From contig NC_088779.1 of assembly GCF_954871325.1 (NCBI RefSeq), positions 4,094,846-4,158,845 of the forward strand: a stretch of DNA of 64,000 bases. Direction: 5' to 3'. Source of the stretch: Gordionus sp. m RMFG-2023 (lineage: Eukaryota; Nematomorpha; Gordioida; Chordodea; Parachordodidae). The position numbers and the translations under genes were made by a program. This document shows positions 48,953-59,562 of the stretch, one piece after another (the first letter of the stretch is position 1; every line of letters begins with the position of its first letter). A model generated the notes under the pieces. That model was not told the DNA's origin. It ran no database searches and saw only the letters and a list, made by a program, of their open reading frames with translations.

Positions 48953-49588
48953 GGTAACAGATTAAATCATGGAGAAATTTTCATATATTATTTTTTTATT
49001 TTTTTTTTATTATTTTTTTTAAAATATATTTTTATATTTATTATTTTTTTTAAATTTAAAAAAAATCTTAAGTATATTTAAGAATTTAGAAAAAAAGAGT
49101 ATATTTAAGAATTTAGAAAAAAAGAGTATATTTAAGAATTTATAAAAAAAGAGTATATTTAAGAATTTAGAAAAAAAGAGTATATTTAAGAATTTAGAAA
49201 AAAAAGTATATTTAAGAATTTAGAAAAAAAAGTATATTTAAGAATTTAGAAAAACAGAGTATATTTAAGAATTTAATAAAAATAGGTATACTAAATAATT
49301 AATCAATATATTGGTGAAATTTATGTTATCCATTAAGAGGTAAAATGTTAAATTTAAAAAACTTTGATATTGTATCAAAAAATTTCCTTCAAAATCCACA
49401 CGATATTTATTTATCAAAAAAAAAATCGAAAAATACGCCAATTGAAAGAAAAAGGTAACATTCAAAAATTTCTACCAAAATCCAGACAATCTAAAAAAAA
49501 TAAAAAAAAAATAATAAAAAAAATAAAAATAAAAAAAAAATAATATATGAAAATTTCCCCAAAATTTCCCCATGATTTAATCTGTTAC
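48953..49588. mobile_element. Inverted-repeat element inserted beside a minisatellite
   Basis: 636 bp, with ends GGTAACAGATTAAATCATGG and its reverse complement ending at 49588, arms about 38 bp. Flanks ATTTTACT and TTTTTACT agree at 7 of 8. A/T-rich interior with a 27-bp minisatellite at 49072-49275. No transposase. The 8-bp duplication suggests hAT mobilisation, but the terminal bases are not typical of hAT. Confidence 0.7.
49072..49275. repeat. 27-bp minisatellite
   Basis: About eight contiguous copies of a unit like GAGTATATTTAAGAATTTAG plus an A-run. No spacers, so not CRISPR-like. Confidence 0.85.
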
Positions 49589-49597
49589 CTTTTTACT

Positions 49598-49695
49598 ATA
49601 TTAAGAAATACTATTATTTTTACTACGTTAAAAAAGTTACTATTATTTTTACTACGTTAAAAAATTAACTATTATTTTTACTACGTTAAAAAAAT
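49598..49695. repeat. 28-bp minisatellite (part 2)
   Basis: Three copies of TTACTATTATTTTTACTACG plus TTAAAAAA, related to the array left of the inserted element. Confidence 0.75.
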
Positions 49696-49799
49696 ATACA
49701 TGAGGGAAGCAAATTTAATATTGCTTATTTTTTTTAATAGAAAAAGAGAAAATCAAGCCATGGTAATTGTGTAATTTTACCATTAAAAAATAAGCATTG

Positions 49800-51125
49800 A
49801 TGGGGAAGCAAATAAAAAAATGCTTATTTTTTAAATAAATAAAAGAGAAAAAATTTTTTTTATATAATATTTTTTTCCTTACTTTTTTAAAAATAAAAAA
49901 TTTTTCGTTTTATAAATCCTTAATTAATAATAATTGTAATTGTATTATTGAAAATTTATTAATATTATCATTTAGCTCAAGAAATTTTGATGGGAAAAAA
50001 TTGATTATTGAAAAAGGAAGACCAAAACCAATTTTTACAAAACTTAAAAAAAGAAATCAAAACTTGCATCCAAAATTTTTCTATCGATAAATATGAAAAA
50101 TATGAATGGCTCACTGGATGTCAATTTTCTAATTTTTTATATTGTTGGTCATCCTATTATTCCCAAAGAAAAAATATGTTTGGTATGATAAAAGATTTTC
50201 GGATATGAATAATTTTTCAAAGGCAGTTAAACGGCATGAAGAATCAACCGCTCATTTGCAGTCGATGATTCAATTAAAAAATATGATAGATTCGATGCGC
50301 AAAATATCAATCGAACAGCATAATTCTAAAGTCAAATCAAATAGATAAATATTAAAAATATTGATCAACTCTATATGTTTTCTTGGAATTCAGGAGCTCG
50401 TATTCCGTGGTGATGATGAATCTTCTAATTCAGTAAATAGAGGAAATTATATTGAATTAATTTACTTGCTCGCGAAAGAAAATTTACTATTGAAACATCG
50501 TTTAGAAATAGCGCAGTTTTTATTGGAATATGTAGCGATATTCAAAATGATTTGATAATTCTATTTCATATGTCTTACATCAAAAATATTAAATTCGTCG
50601 AACTGTTAGATATTAGTAAATTCCAAATAATCAAAATTTCTGAAAATATTTATTAGATAATTTAAACGACACTTATTCTCAATTTTTCGACCTACACAAG
50701 CTAGAAACCGAATTAAAAATAGTGTTTCGGGATGTTGAATTTAGAAATAGAAAGAATGTTAATGAAATACTTAAATTTTTAATATGCACCGATTAAATGA
50801 AAAGTTTTAAAGAATTTTTTAAATTATGAAAATTCATCTTAAATTTTGTTTCAACAACAGCAAGTGCAGAACGGAGTTTTTCATCATTAAAAAGAATCAA
50901 ATCTTATTGTAGAAACAGGATGAGCCAAAATCGATTATCAAACCTATCTTAGATTTCGATTGAAAAAAAAATTTTTTAAAATTTAAAATCTAGCAATATC
51001 TTTTATAATGCAGTACTATCATTTTACTCAAAAAAAAGACGAATACCACTTATTTAAAAATCTTAATGTTTTTATGGTTGAGTTTGACCAAAATAAAGTA
51101 AAAAAATTTTTTGATTGCTTCCCTA
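49800..51125 (+). mobile_element. hAT transposon remnant (TTF finger type)
   Basis: Left end TGGGGAAGCAAAT near 49800 (a similar string GGGAAGCAAAT at 49706), right end ATTGCTTCCCT at about 51124. Plus-strand coding remnants: TTF finger (EWLTGCQFSNFLYCW at about 50104, then SDMNNFSKAVKRHEESTAH at 50200), QELVFRGDDESSNSVNRGNY at 50391, and the dimerisation motif STTASAERSFSSLKRIKSY near 50855. The catalytic core is mostly missing, and several stops and frameshifts are present. Target duplication is at best 6 of 8. Confidence 0.75.
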
Positions 51126-51533
51126 GTAATGAACCTGACGCTTCGTCACTGGTAGAAGTACCCATTTTGGCTAACAATAATTAAGTTCTACTAGAAATAT
51201 ATTATATGACTCTTTTGCAGTTTTAAAATCTATTTAGACATTGTATATAATAATTTTGTCCATTGTATTAAACCAAATAATAATAAATTTATCATGTTTA
51301 CATAAAATAAAAATAAAATTATTTACGTTATCGGTAAATTTGTAAAAATGTAATTTAATTAAATATAAATTATTAATTAATTTTATAAAAAAAAATAAGA
51401 TAATTTACAAATATATTAGTAATTTAAACAAAATCTAAGTTAGAGATAAGAACAAGTGGATTCATTTGTTTCTTGATAAATAAATAACTGAAAAAAATAT
51501 TTTATTTTGGAGGTTATTTTGTGATGATATGAA

Positions 51534-51707
51534 AACTGTTGTTAAAAGACCCTTAAGATTTTAGCTAAAATAATATTATCTAATCCTTGAGATTTGGTAG
51601 AGTTCCAAACCTTTCTGTTATCTATGGGGAAAATCTCCAGGCTTTCATAACATTATGCCATGTTAAGGACTTTTCAAAAAAATTTAAATCGGGTTTTTAC
51701 AACACTA
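51534..51707. mobile_element. MITE, TGTTGTTAAAAGACCC subtype
   Basis: About 174 bp from ACTGTTGTTAAAAGACCC to GGGTTTTTACAACACTA, the halves complementary with long A/T changes. Related copies: 40821-41035 and 54936-55080. Confidence 0.6.
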
Positions 51708-51788
51708 AATATAAATATGAATTAAAAGAGGACAAAAAAAAAGGTATAAGTTTTATTTATTAGTTGGTAGTGTTTCATCTAGTTTTAT

Positions 51789-52192
51789 TAGTGTTGTTAA
51801 ATGGCTCGTCTTGAGCCAATTTTTAAAAACGGCTAACTAAACATTTCATCCAGAATAGTATTATGCAAGCCTGTAGATTTTGTTTGTAGAAGGAACAAAG
51901 GTTTGGAGATCTATTAGCAAGATCTCGAAACTTAGGCAATATTTTTCTAGCTAAAATATTGAGTTAGCCGTTTTTAAAAATCGGCTCATAACGAGCCGTT
52001 TAATAAAACAAAAACGGTTAACTCAATATTTTAGCCAGAAAAATATTGGCTTAGCCTTGAGATTTCGCTAATAGATGTCCAAACATTTGTTCCTTATACA
52101 AATAAAATCTTCAGGCTGTATTAATGTTCTAGATGAAATATTGAGTTAACCGTTTTTAAAAATCGGCTCAAAACGAGCCTGTTAATAACACT
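51789..52192. mobile_element. Dimeric TAGTGTTGTTAAA-family hAT MITE
   Basis: Two element bodies lie head to tail: 51789-52010 (TAGTGTTGTTAAATGG ... ACGAGCCGTTTAATAAAAC) and 52011-52192 (AAAAACGGTTAACTC ... AACACT). Only the outer ends carry a duplication, AGTTTTAT / AGTTTCAT (7 of 8), so the dimer may have moved as one unit. Confidence 0.7.
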
Positions 52193-52268
52193 AGTTTCAT
52201 CGTTTCGTTATTGAATGTATCGAAACACAAACTATAAAATTTTTACAATCATTCAGGCATTAAATCAT

Positions 52269-52965
52269 ATGATGAAAATGCTACAAAGTAAAAAAAAAAT
52301 GATTATATTTTGCTAACCTATTTATAGAGTTAAAAATTGCTTTGATACAATTGAGTGTATGTGAGGAGAAGACAACAAATTTAAATAGAGTTAAAGATTT
52401 TGTACAGGAGGCTGTTAACAAAGGAGCACAATTAATTGCCTTGCCAGTTTTTAACTTTTTATTTTTCATATAGAAACTTCATTTTCAGGAATGCTTTAAT
52501 TCTCCATATGGGAATAAATATTTTAGGAAGTACGCTGAATCTATTCCTGGGGAAACATCTGAACTAATGTCTAAATTAGCCAAACATCATAAAATTCATT
52601 TAGTGGCAGGATCTATACCAGAAAAATATGAAAATGATTATTATAATACTTGTTTAGTATTTGATACAGATGGAAAATTATTAACCAAATTCAGAAAGGT
52701 ATGCATACTTTATTTAATATTATAATTCCTTAATTTAAATGATAATATTAGATACATTTATTTGACATTGATATACCTGGAAAAATGCAGTTTAAAGAAT
52801 CAGAAACTTTAAAACCTGGATACAATCTCTCTACATTTAATATATGTATCCATTTAAAATATATTGCTTTATTTATAATTTTTTAAATAGCAAACATAAA
52901 ATTTGGATTAGGAATATGTTATGATCTAAGATTTCCAGAATTAGCTTTGCTTTATAGGAAACATG
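52269..52965 (+). CDS. Omega-amidase NIT2-like, copy 1, N-terminal part
   Basis: Nitrilase-superfamily omega-amidase (NIT2 hydrolyses alpha-ketoglutaramate and alpha-ketosuccinamate). Exons 52269-52287, 52328-52446, 52489-52698, 52752-52845, 52891-52965 encode 173 residues in frame. The triad is present: E47 ([11 protein letters not shown]), K116 (FRK before IHLFDID) and C157 ([17 protein letters not shown]); spacing 69 and 41 equals human NIT2 (E43, K112, C153). Introns are 40-53 bp; the second has an odd GTTTTT donor. The donor after the last exon is GTTACT. The next exons (PGAFN ... HWE region) are not intact; a decayed match lies at about 53154-53214. The C-terminal exon at 59563 may belong here. 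Probably a broken gene, because about 80 residues of the fold are missing. Confidence 0.85.
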
Positions 52966-53153
52966 GTTACTTTTGTTTAAACTCATTAATTTATTTCATG
53001 ACCTTAATTTTTCTTTAAACATCAATATTATGCCTAAAATTTATTCTCCTAATTTACATAAAATTTTTAAGATAAATTAAATAAAACTTATCTAATTCTA
53101 CCTTTTTCAATTTGGGGATTGTTAAATTAATCTGTATTTTCATTAATTTAGTG

Positions 53154-53214
53154 CAGATATCACATAAGGCAGGTTTACTATTTAATAAAACAAACATAAT
53201 GTGGAAGTTATAAA
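53154..53214 (+). pseudogene. Possible decayed NIT2 exon 6
   Basis: After the acceptor-like TTAATTTAG, the string GCAGATATCACATAAGGC and, further on, GTGGAAGTTATAAAC can be aligned with codons for G-A-D-I ... Y-P-G-A-F-N ... H-W-E-V-I-N, the block that follows the catalytic Cys exon in omega-amidases. There are in-frame stops and a phase mismatch, so if real it is decayed. The match is by eye and may be chance. Confidence 0.3.
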
Positions 53215-53324
53215 CTTATTAACATATTTATTGTAACTTCCTTATTATATATTCTTTCAAATTTTGATAAAATAATTTCTTTTAACAGATGTATTAATTT
53301 TTAAAGAGTTTATTGATTTATTTT

Positions 53325-53791
53325 TAGTGTTAGTAACTGCTCAATTTGAGCCAATTTTTAAAAATGGTTAACTCAATATTTTAGCCAGAAACATATTGTC
53401 TAAGCCCCTCGAGGATTTCATTAATATATGTCCATCTTTGTGCCATCTACAGGAAAAAATCTTCAGGCTTACATAAATCATTGAAAATTAATTATTTAAG
53501 GTATCGCCATCAACTGTGATACTCTTAAAATCTAGAATAAAAGATTAATTCAAATTAAGTAAAATTTCTATTTTGCTCTGATATCTTCAATATATTTAGC
53601 AAGTTTTTATGGAAATATAATTATTTGATAACTATCAGAATGGGGTAAGAAAATCCTCAAAATTTGGTTAATAGATCTCGGAAAACATTTTCTACTTTTC
53701 TATATTGTAAAATCTCTAGGCTTGCACGATAGTTTTTTGGGTTAAAATATTGGGTTATTCATTTTTAAAAATGAGCCGTTTAACAACACTA
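53325..53791. mobile_element. Composite TAGTGTTGTTAAA-family MITE
   Basis: Left part TAGTGTTAGTAACTGC to about 53485 and right part from about 53640 to GCCGTTTAACAACACTA match the two halves of the family; about 150 bp of unrelated AT-rich sequence lies between them. No matching flanks. Confidence 0.6.
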
Positions 53792-53799
53792 GGTTAAAA

Positions 53800-54600
53800 G
53801 GATTTTAAATGCTTAATGGATTTTCACCTTTAGTTTTAATATTTAAATATTTTAAAAAAAATAGGAATATCAAATTATAATATGGATCTCCAAATAATTA
53901 AAGAACTCTATATCGAAAAGCTTGTTTGAAGATCCGACCTGAACACATATTTTAAAGAAGGTCTGATCCGACCTCAAAATAATCGAATCCACCCCTTCCC
54001 CACCCCTTCCCCCCCAAAAAAATTAAAGAAATATAATTATAAGTTGGCTTATTACTTAATAGCCCAAAAAAACGTTAAAAAAACTGGAATAAAATACGAA
54101 AAATAGCTAAAATAAAACAAAATAAGTTGGTCACGATTAAATACATTTTAGCGTAGACTAAAAAGCAATTAAGTATCCAAGTTAAGCCGAACTTAAGACA
54201 CGGCCTATATGATTTTTTTTTTTCAAGGAAAGCTGTAAAAAAAAATTTAAATCTGTTTTTTCATTTAAATTTTTTACCGAGTTTCGAATCTAGCCCGACC
54301 TAAATAAAAATGATAAAATCAAGTTATTTCCGGAACAAGATGGGGGAAGGTGTTCTAGTCACTAACTCGAATTTCGAAATTAGATTTGCAATAGGTTTTA
54401 CTTGGAGATCTTAAGCCACGAATGAACATTTTCGATAATATGGAATGTGGAGTGGGAGGGAGAGAGGGGGGTTGGGTAAATATTTTTTTCGCCATTTTTA
54501 CAAATTATTTGACCAAATCTGTTTACTTTTTCTTTTTTTTTATATTTAAAATAAAATTCCGTAACCCCTTCCTAACCACACAACGGATACTTAAAAAGGG
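53800..54600. other. Gene-free stretch
   Basis: AT-rich with a C-run near 54000 and GATCCGACCT-type strings at 53930-53990; no supported feature. Confidence 0.4.
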
Positions 54601-54609
54601 TGTCACGTG

Positions 54610-54775
54610 TTATTATACCCCGGAGCGTTTAACCTGGTAACGGGCCCTTGCCATTGGGAATTATTGATAAGATCGAGGGCTTTAGATAATCAGGTATACT
54701 GCGCCGCCATATCACCGGCTCGTAGCGCCGATTCCGATTATAAAGCTTACGGGCACACCTTAATATCCGATCCTT
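54610..54775 (-). other. Unassigned open stretch, minus strand
   Basis: A less AT-rich block whose minus strand is open for about 50 codons ([19 protein letters not shown] ... [15 protein letters not shown]) and ends in a stop. An acceptor-like AG precedes it. No family recognised. It could be an exon of a minus-strand gene with the blocks at 55560-55735 and 56065-56240, or an old transposon piece. Confidence 0.3.
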
Positions 54776-54935
54776 GGTAGAGAATAGTATATATTTTTTT
54801 TATAAACCGAATTTTATGATTATAATGATGAGCAACCATTCACGGTTCATTACTATGACCGTTGGAAACCAAAATCAAAAGTTCATAAATCCAAAGAAAA
54901 TTTTTTTAATTTAGAATTTATATTTTCCCGGCTCC

Positions 54936-55080
54936 AGTGTTGTTAAAGAGCCCGCCGATTAAGATTTTAGCTAAACTAATATTAGCCAGCAATGAGCAAA
55001 ATCTTTATGGCTTTACATAATGTTATTTTTGGTTATGATCTTAATCGGGCCGTATAATTAGGGCTTTTTAACAACCACTA
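54936..55080. mobile_element. MITE, subtype related to 51534-51707
   Basis: 145 bp, CAGTGTTGTTAAAGAGCCC to GGGCTTTTTAACAACCACTA, halves complementary (ATTAAGATTTTAGC / GGTTATGATCTTAAT). No clear target duplication. Confidence 0.65.
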
Positions 55081-55108
55081 CTCGGATCTTGCAAATGCAA
55101 ATGGTTTT

Positions 55109-55345
55109 AGGCCGAATTCATAGTGGGATCGGATCCGACAAAATTTAACAGCTGATCGATTTTTAAATCGGTTTATGAGAATCAATTTTTTTTAAAAATA
55201 ATATTAATTTTATCTTTAATTCTATACATGATAATGACCTAAGAAATATTGGTTTTAATTAAGAAAAATTGATTCTCATAAACCGATTTAAAAATCGATC
55301 AGCTGTTAAAGTTTGTCGGATCCGATCCCACTATGAATTCGGCCT
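55109..55345. repeat. Near-perfect palindrome, 82-bp arms
   Basis: Arms 55109-55190 and 55264-55345 are complementary with a single mismatch (81 of 82) around a 73-bp spacer. The outer part contains GAATTCATAGTGGGATCGGA. It may be a recent foldback transposon. No coding potential. Confidence 0.9.
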
Positions 55346-55499
55346 TATAAGCATAATTAAATTCTGTATATATTTTTTTACGTGTATTATAAAAGGGGTA
55401 AAATAATCGGGCAAACCGACGAAAAGGAGGGCATAGTTTATTCCGCAATAGGTTTTAAAAAAAACATTTAAAAAACTATTTATATATATATATGTGTGT

Positions 55500-55735
55500 G
55501 TATATAAATAAATTATAATTTGCTTGGGCTGAAATTCTATCCACTTCGACAAATTCTGCAGATAGAAAACCCTGAAATCCCTTGTTTCCCAACCTCGTAG
55601 GATCTTCCATCCTAAGCTTATCATTCTTTTCGGCAAATAACCTATTGCTAGTTCATACCGCTCCCGTCGCATTGGCTATTTCTCTTATGTCTCGAAAGAC
55701 AGAATATGGGATCTCTCAATTTTAAATCGTTTACC
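55500..55735 (-). other. Unassigned open stretch, minus strand
   Basis: Two minus frames are open here. One, about 342 bp (55672-55331), reads MRRERYELAIGYLPKR...; another reads IPYSVFRDIREIANATGA followed by a GTATGA donor-like sequence. The block is less AT-rich than its surroundings. No family recognised; which frame, if any, is coding cannot be told. Confidence 0.25.
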
Positions 55736-56064
55736 TTAGGGACAATTTATAAAATTTGAAGAATCTGATTTAACCATGAGTCTTATGACAAATTTTTTTT
55801 TCGGAAACATTTAAACCAGTGTTACGAATCCGGTAAAATTATTTACCAGGTTCGGTTCAGGCTAATATTTTTTACACCTGGGTTTGGGAATTTAAATCTC
55901 GTTTATGATTATTAGAATTTCAATTTTTTTTTTAAATTAAAAATATTCATAATTTAAAAAAAAAATTAGAAATAACATTTGGTATAAAAGATAAAATTTT
56001 TTATTTATTGACAAAATATATTTAAAAATACAAAACATATTCATGAATCGATTTTTTAAAAAAA

Positions 56065-56222
56065 ATTATTTACATATTAGCATAATTATCTTCCAAGAGT
56101 CGTTCGCTCATCCTCGATCTTTGCAGCGAAAGAATGGAATGTGTCAAATTAACTTGGGTTGTAAGTAGCGGACCCTTGGCTTTGAGAACGAGTGCTTCAA
56201 CTTCCTTGGGTTTAGTCATGGA
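56065..56222 (-). other. Unassigned open stretch, minus strand
   Basis: Minus frame from ATG at 56220: MTKPKEVEALVLKAKGPL, then TTQVNLTHSILSLQRSRMSE, then RLLEDNYANM and stop at 56072. The final ATGTAAATAA could also be a splice donor. Composition and amphipathic pattern look coding, but no family was recognised and no upstream exon was found. A MITE (56241-56386) starts 20 bp upstream. Confidence 0.35.
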
Positions 56223-56240
56223 AGGGTAGTAAATTTCAGG

Positions 56241-56386
56241 TAATGACAAAATACTACTTAAAATAATTTTATAATAAAGTAATTACAAAGACGTGAAGCG
56301 AACGATAGAAAAAGGCAATGAAAAATTCACAGAATTAATGCAGGATTACTTTATTATAAAATTATTTTAGTAGTGCTTTGTCATTA
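56241..56386. mobile_element. MITE with 42-bp inverted repeats
   Basis: 146 bp; ends TAATGACAAAATACTACT and AGTAGTGCTTTGTCATTA, arms complementary with three or four differences. The TA at each end would fit a TA target duplication (Tc1/mariner type), which is an inference. Confidence 0.75.
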
Positions 56387-56399
56387 TAATGAAATTTTT

Positions 56400-57700
56400 T
56401 TCAAATAAATACCGCGATGGGGTCCCAAAGTCATATGGGCCACGGTACCCCACTAAAAACATCCAGTTTCCCCTTCTAGGGAGGGAGGTTCAGTTTTTTT
56501 AGACGGAAGCCAGCTCATTTTTAGAGATTTTGCGGTTTTTTTTTCAGAATTATAATAAGACTAGGGCCTCATTTATAGTAAATGCGTTATCTTCGAGTGT
56601 TGCGTTATTACAAAATAAAGCCACTAAATAGGTATAAATTTAAAAAAATAATAGCGAATTCCATAAAAAGGTATGTAATTTTTCTTAAATATTATATAAA
56701 ATAATTATCCTTATTTTAGATTTTTTTTAAAAACTCGTTTTTAAAACTGAATCAGCTGTAATAGCGTTGTGTTAAATAACGTTGCCTTAAATAACGCAAA
56801 GCTTGAAGATAGCACGTTTACTACAAACCCAGTTTAAATCAATAATGAACATTAAAATATTTTTTAAAAAGGCGCAACCGTTTGTATACCAACAAAGTCA
56901 GCGCAAAAATTAATGTATATTGAATTTTACTTGCTCTGGATACAATAAAGCTACTCTACAAATACATTAAATTGGATAATTTATTCAATTGGGAAAACTG
57001 AGGGGCCTTTCTTTCTGGGCAAGCCGCACTTACTTGTACGCGCAATAGTCCTAAGACTATTACTTAAACGTCTGTGGACTGATTTAAAGTAAATGGGCAG
57101 AGAAACACGGCCCAAGCCCATGAATATATATGTATTTAATTACTTTATAGGTGAGGAACCATTTTCTATGAGATTAATTTTTTTTATCGATTATTATTAA
57201 TTTCATTTGACAAAAAAAAACTAATAAAATTTATATCATCATTTTCCTTCGATCCTTTTTAATCTGAGCCTTTACCTGAATATATACATAAAAAATTTTA
57301 TTCAGGGAAACGTTATTTTTATTATCAAGTTTCAACTTACTAGATTAATTAATTAAAAATGTCCGTACATAGATGTCAGCCTCTAGCTCTCATTTTGTGG
57401 TTTCTTCGACTAATTACCTTTATTTATCATTATAATGAATGCACATAAATGTCATTTGTTCGGCGTCAGCTGACTCCTATGTATGATTTAAAAATGCATT
57501 TAATGAATGAGTCAATCTAGTAGTATTTATATATTTATATGTAGTTTGTATATACATATAAGCAAATAAAGAACAGTATATTTAAATAATGTAAAAATAA
57601 AATTAACCTTTATTGTTTCTAATTATAATCCATATATCATCATATAGTTCCTAATAAATAAAAATTAAAAAGTAAGTAAAAAAAAATTAATATTCAAAAT
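56400..57700. other. Gene-free stretch
   Basis: AT-rich; no exon or repeat unit could be supported. Confidence 0.4.
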
Positions 57701-57719
57701 AAAATCATCATAATATCAT

Positions 57720-58750
57720 TAAAAATCTGGCATGATCATAATGAATGAAGGATCTCAATTTCTTCTTTCTATTCAACACCACATATATCTACATATATAA
57801 CATCTCCCCTCTTTATTTCGCCCTGCCCCGTCCTTTGATTCCTCTTCGTTTTCATCATCTATCATCGTTTCCGTTTTTCTCTCATCCTGCTCTCTCAGTA
57901 TTGACTTCCCTACAACCCAAATCCTAGCTTTGTGATCAAGTTTTTAGGTTGTTATTTTTTTTTATAATTCCCTTATCTGATGTACTCGTACATCAATGCT
58001 CTAATTCTTTCGTCATGATCATATGTCAACTACTACAATTCCCCGTTTCCTCCATCACCATTTGCCTTATTCTTCATCGTTATCACTTCCTTTAGGCACC
58101 CTTTCTTCCCCTCTTAATCAATCATTCGATTTTGAACCAATTCATATACATCATAGCAAATCATCATTTCAGCTTGCATATTGATACCAGACATCACTCG
58201 ATCCAATCATCCATCTGTCCTTGAAACCAACATCATTCGTTCTTGAACTAATTCATCAGACATCATTCTTATTCTATAAACTGTTAATCCTATCCTCCCA
58301 TTTGACCATTCATCATATCATTTGACCATTGACCTACAACCTTTTGACCATTCACCCTATCCTTTGCCCATTGACCAACCTCTATCCATCTGATTCCCAT
58401 TTAATTGACAATTTTCATTGACCATTCCATCTTACCCCATCTCAATCTTCCATGCTATCATTTCATTTACATCTCAGTTGCTCACCTGATCCACATTTCT
58501 TCCTCAGTCCCGGGTTTCGGCACCACTGTAACGATATTGGTTTTGATAATATTATTCACTAATGGTTTATTGCACTGAGTGAGTGCGTTCGATAGATCTG
58601 AGTACGAATCCAGCAAGGGCTACTTTTTCTGAAGCCAACTTTGTTCGTACTTGTGGTGGGGGTTGATATATAAATATAGTAGATCAGCCTAACCTTATTT
58701 CAATAATATATTATAAAAAATAAATGAGTCTTATAATATTTTGACAAAAT
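57720..58750 (-). mobile_element. LTR-retrotransposon fossil (LTR end, primer-binding site, short leader)
   Basis: On the minus strand, an 18-base tRNA-type primer-binding site TGGTGCCGAAACCCGGGA (58525-58508) follows one base after a CGTTACA end, the expected 3' end of a 5' LTR. The LTR body would run from about 58750 down to 58527; its outer end is not fixed. Purine-rich leader-like sequence continues to about 57720. No gag or pol was recognised and no second LTR was seen, so the element is broken and largely missing. Family (Gypsy or BEL) cannot be told. Apparently old. Confidence 0.5.
58200..58450. repeat. Degenerate CATTTGACCATT tandem repeat
   Basis: Repeated strings CATTTGACCATTCATC / CCATTGACC / TTTTGACCATTCACC within the leader region of the LTR fossil. 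Confidence 0.5.
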
Positions 58751-59120
58751 TTGGTCGTTATTTAGCAAATAGTATGACATGCTACTTGCCGTAATTTAAA
58801 AGGGTTAATGTTCTATCAGCTAACTCAAATTCATGTCATTCAATACACTATAATAATGCATTCATCGTAAATGAGGGGAATTAATTTAATTCATATTCTA
58901 AAAAAATAATTCTTTTACATTTACAATTTTTTGATAGCTTGTGTAGTGGAGTGTTGATAATTTTATTTATTCTTTTTAAATTATATGAAAGGATTAACAT
59001 AATAAAAACTTCTAATTAATATCTTGAGAATATCACCATCAAATACGTTAATTTTTTAAGTGTAGGAAAATATTTTTTATAGGAGTTTGCTTTAAATAAT
59101 TATTTTCATGTAGATGCTGA

Positions 59121-59530
59121 TAGCGTTGTTAAAAAAGACAATTTATGTCGATTTTTATAAACCGCCCAATTAAGTTTTTAGTTAAAATAATATTATATAC
59201 GCTTAGAGATTTTATTCATAGATGGCAGTAGTATTGTTAAACGGCTCATTTGAGCTGATTTTTAAAAACGGCTAACTCAATATTTTAGATAGAAAAATAT
59301 TGCCTAAGCCTCAAGATTTTGATAATATATATCTAGACCTTTGTTCCTTCTATGAGCAAATTCTTCAAGCTTAGGTTAATATTTTTCTGGATGAAGTATT
59401 GAGTTATCCGTTTTTAGAAATCGGCTCAAAATGAGCCGTTTAACAACTAGTTGACAGTAAGATTTAGACTATTATTTGCTAAACCTCGAGACTTAAATAA
59501 TATTATTTAGGCTATTGCGAATTTTTTTTA
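59121..59530. mobile_element. Nested MITEs
   Basis: An older MITE starts TAGCGTTGTTAAAAAAG at 59121. Its body is interrupted at 59228 by a TAGTGTTGTTAAA-family copy, 59229-59449 (TAGTATTGTTAAACGGC ... GCCGTTTAACAACTA), with flanks GATGGCAG / GTTGACAG (6 of 8). The older element resumes to about 59530 with CTAAACCTCGAGACTTAAAT. Confidence 0.65.
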
Positions 59531-59562
59531 ATTGTAAAAAATTCATAATATAAAAATGAAAG

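Noticed and set aside
49072-49275. Regular 27-bp direct repeats, CRISPR-like at first glance
   Set aside because: The units are contiguous with no spacers, A/T-only and in a eukaryotic setting; this is a minisatellite.
53490-53545. Second candidate for a decayed NIT2 exon (HWELLQRSRA-like codons)
   Set aside because: It lies inside a composite MITE and the match needs several gaps; likely chance.
54422-54640. 72-codon plus-strand open frame
   Set aside because: Glycine-rich then Phe-rich low-complexity translation with no supporting context.
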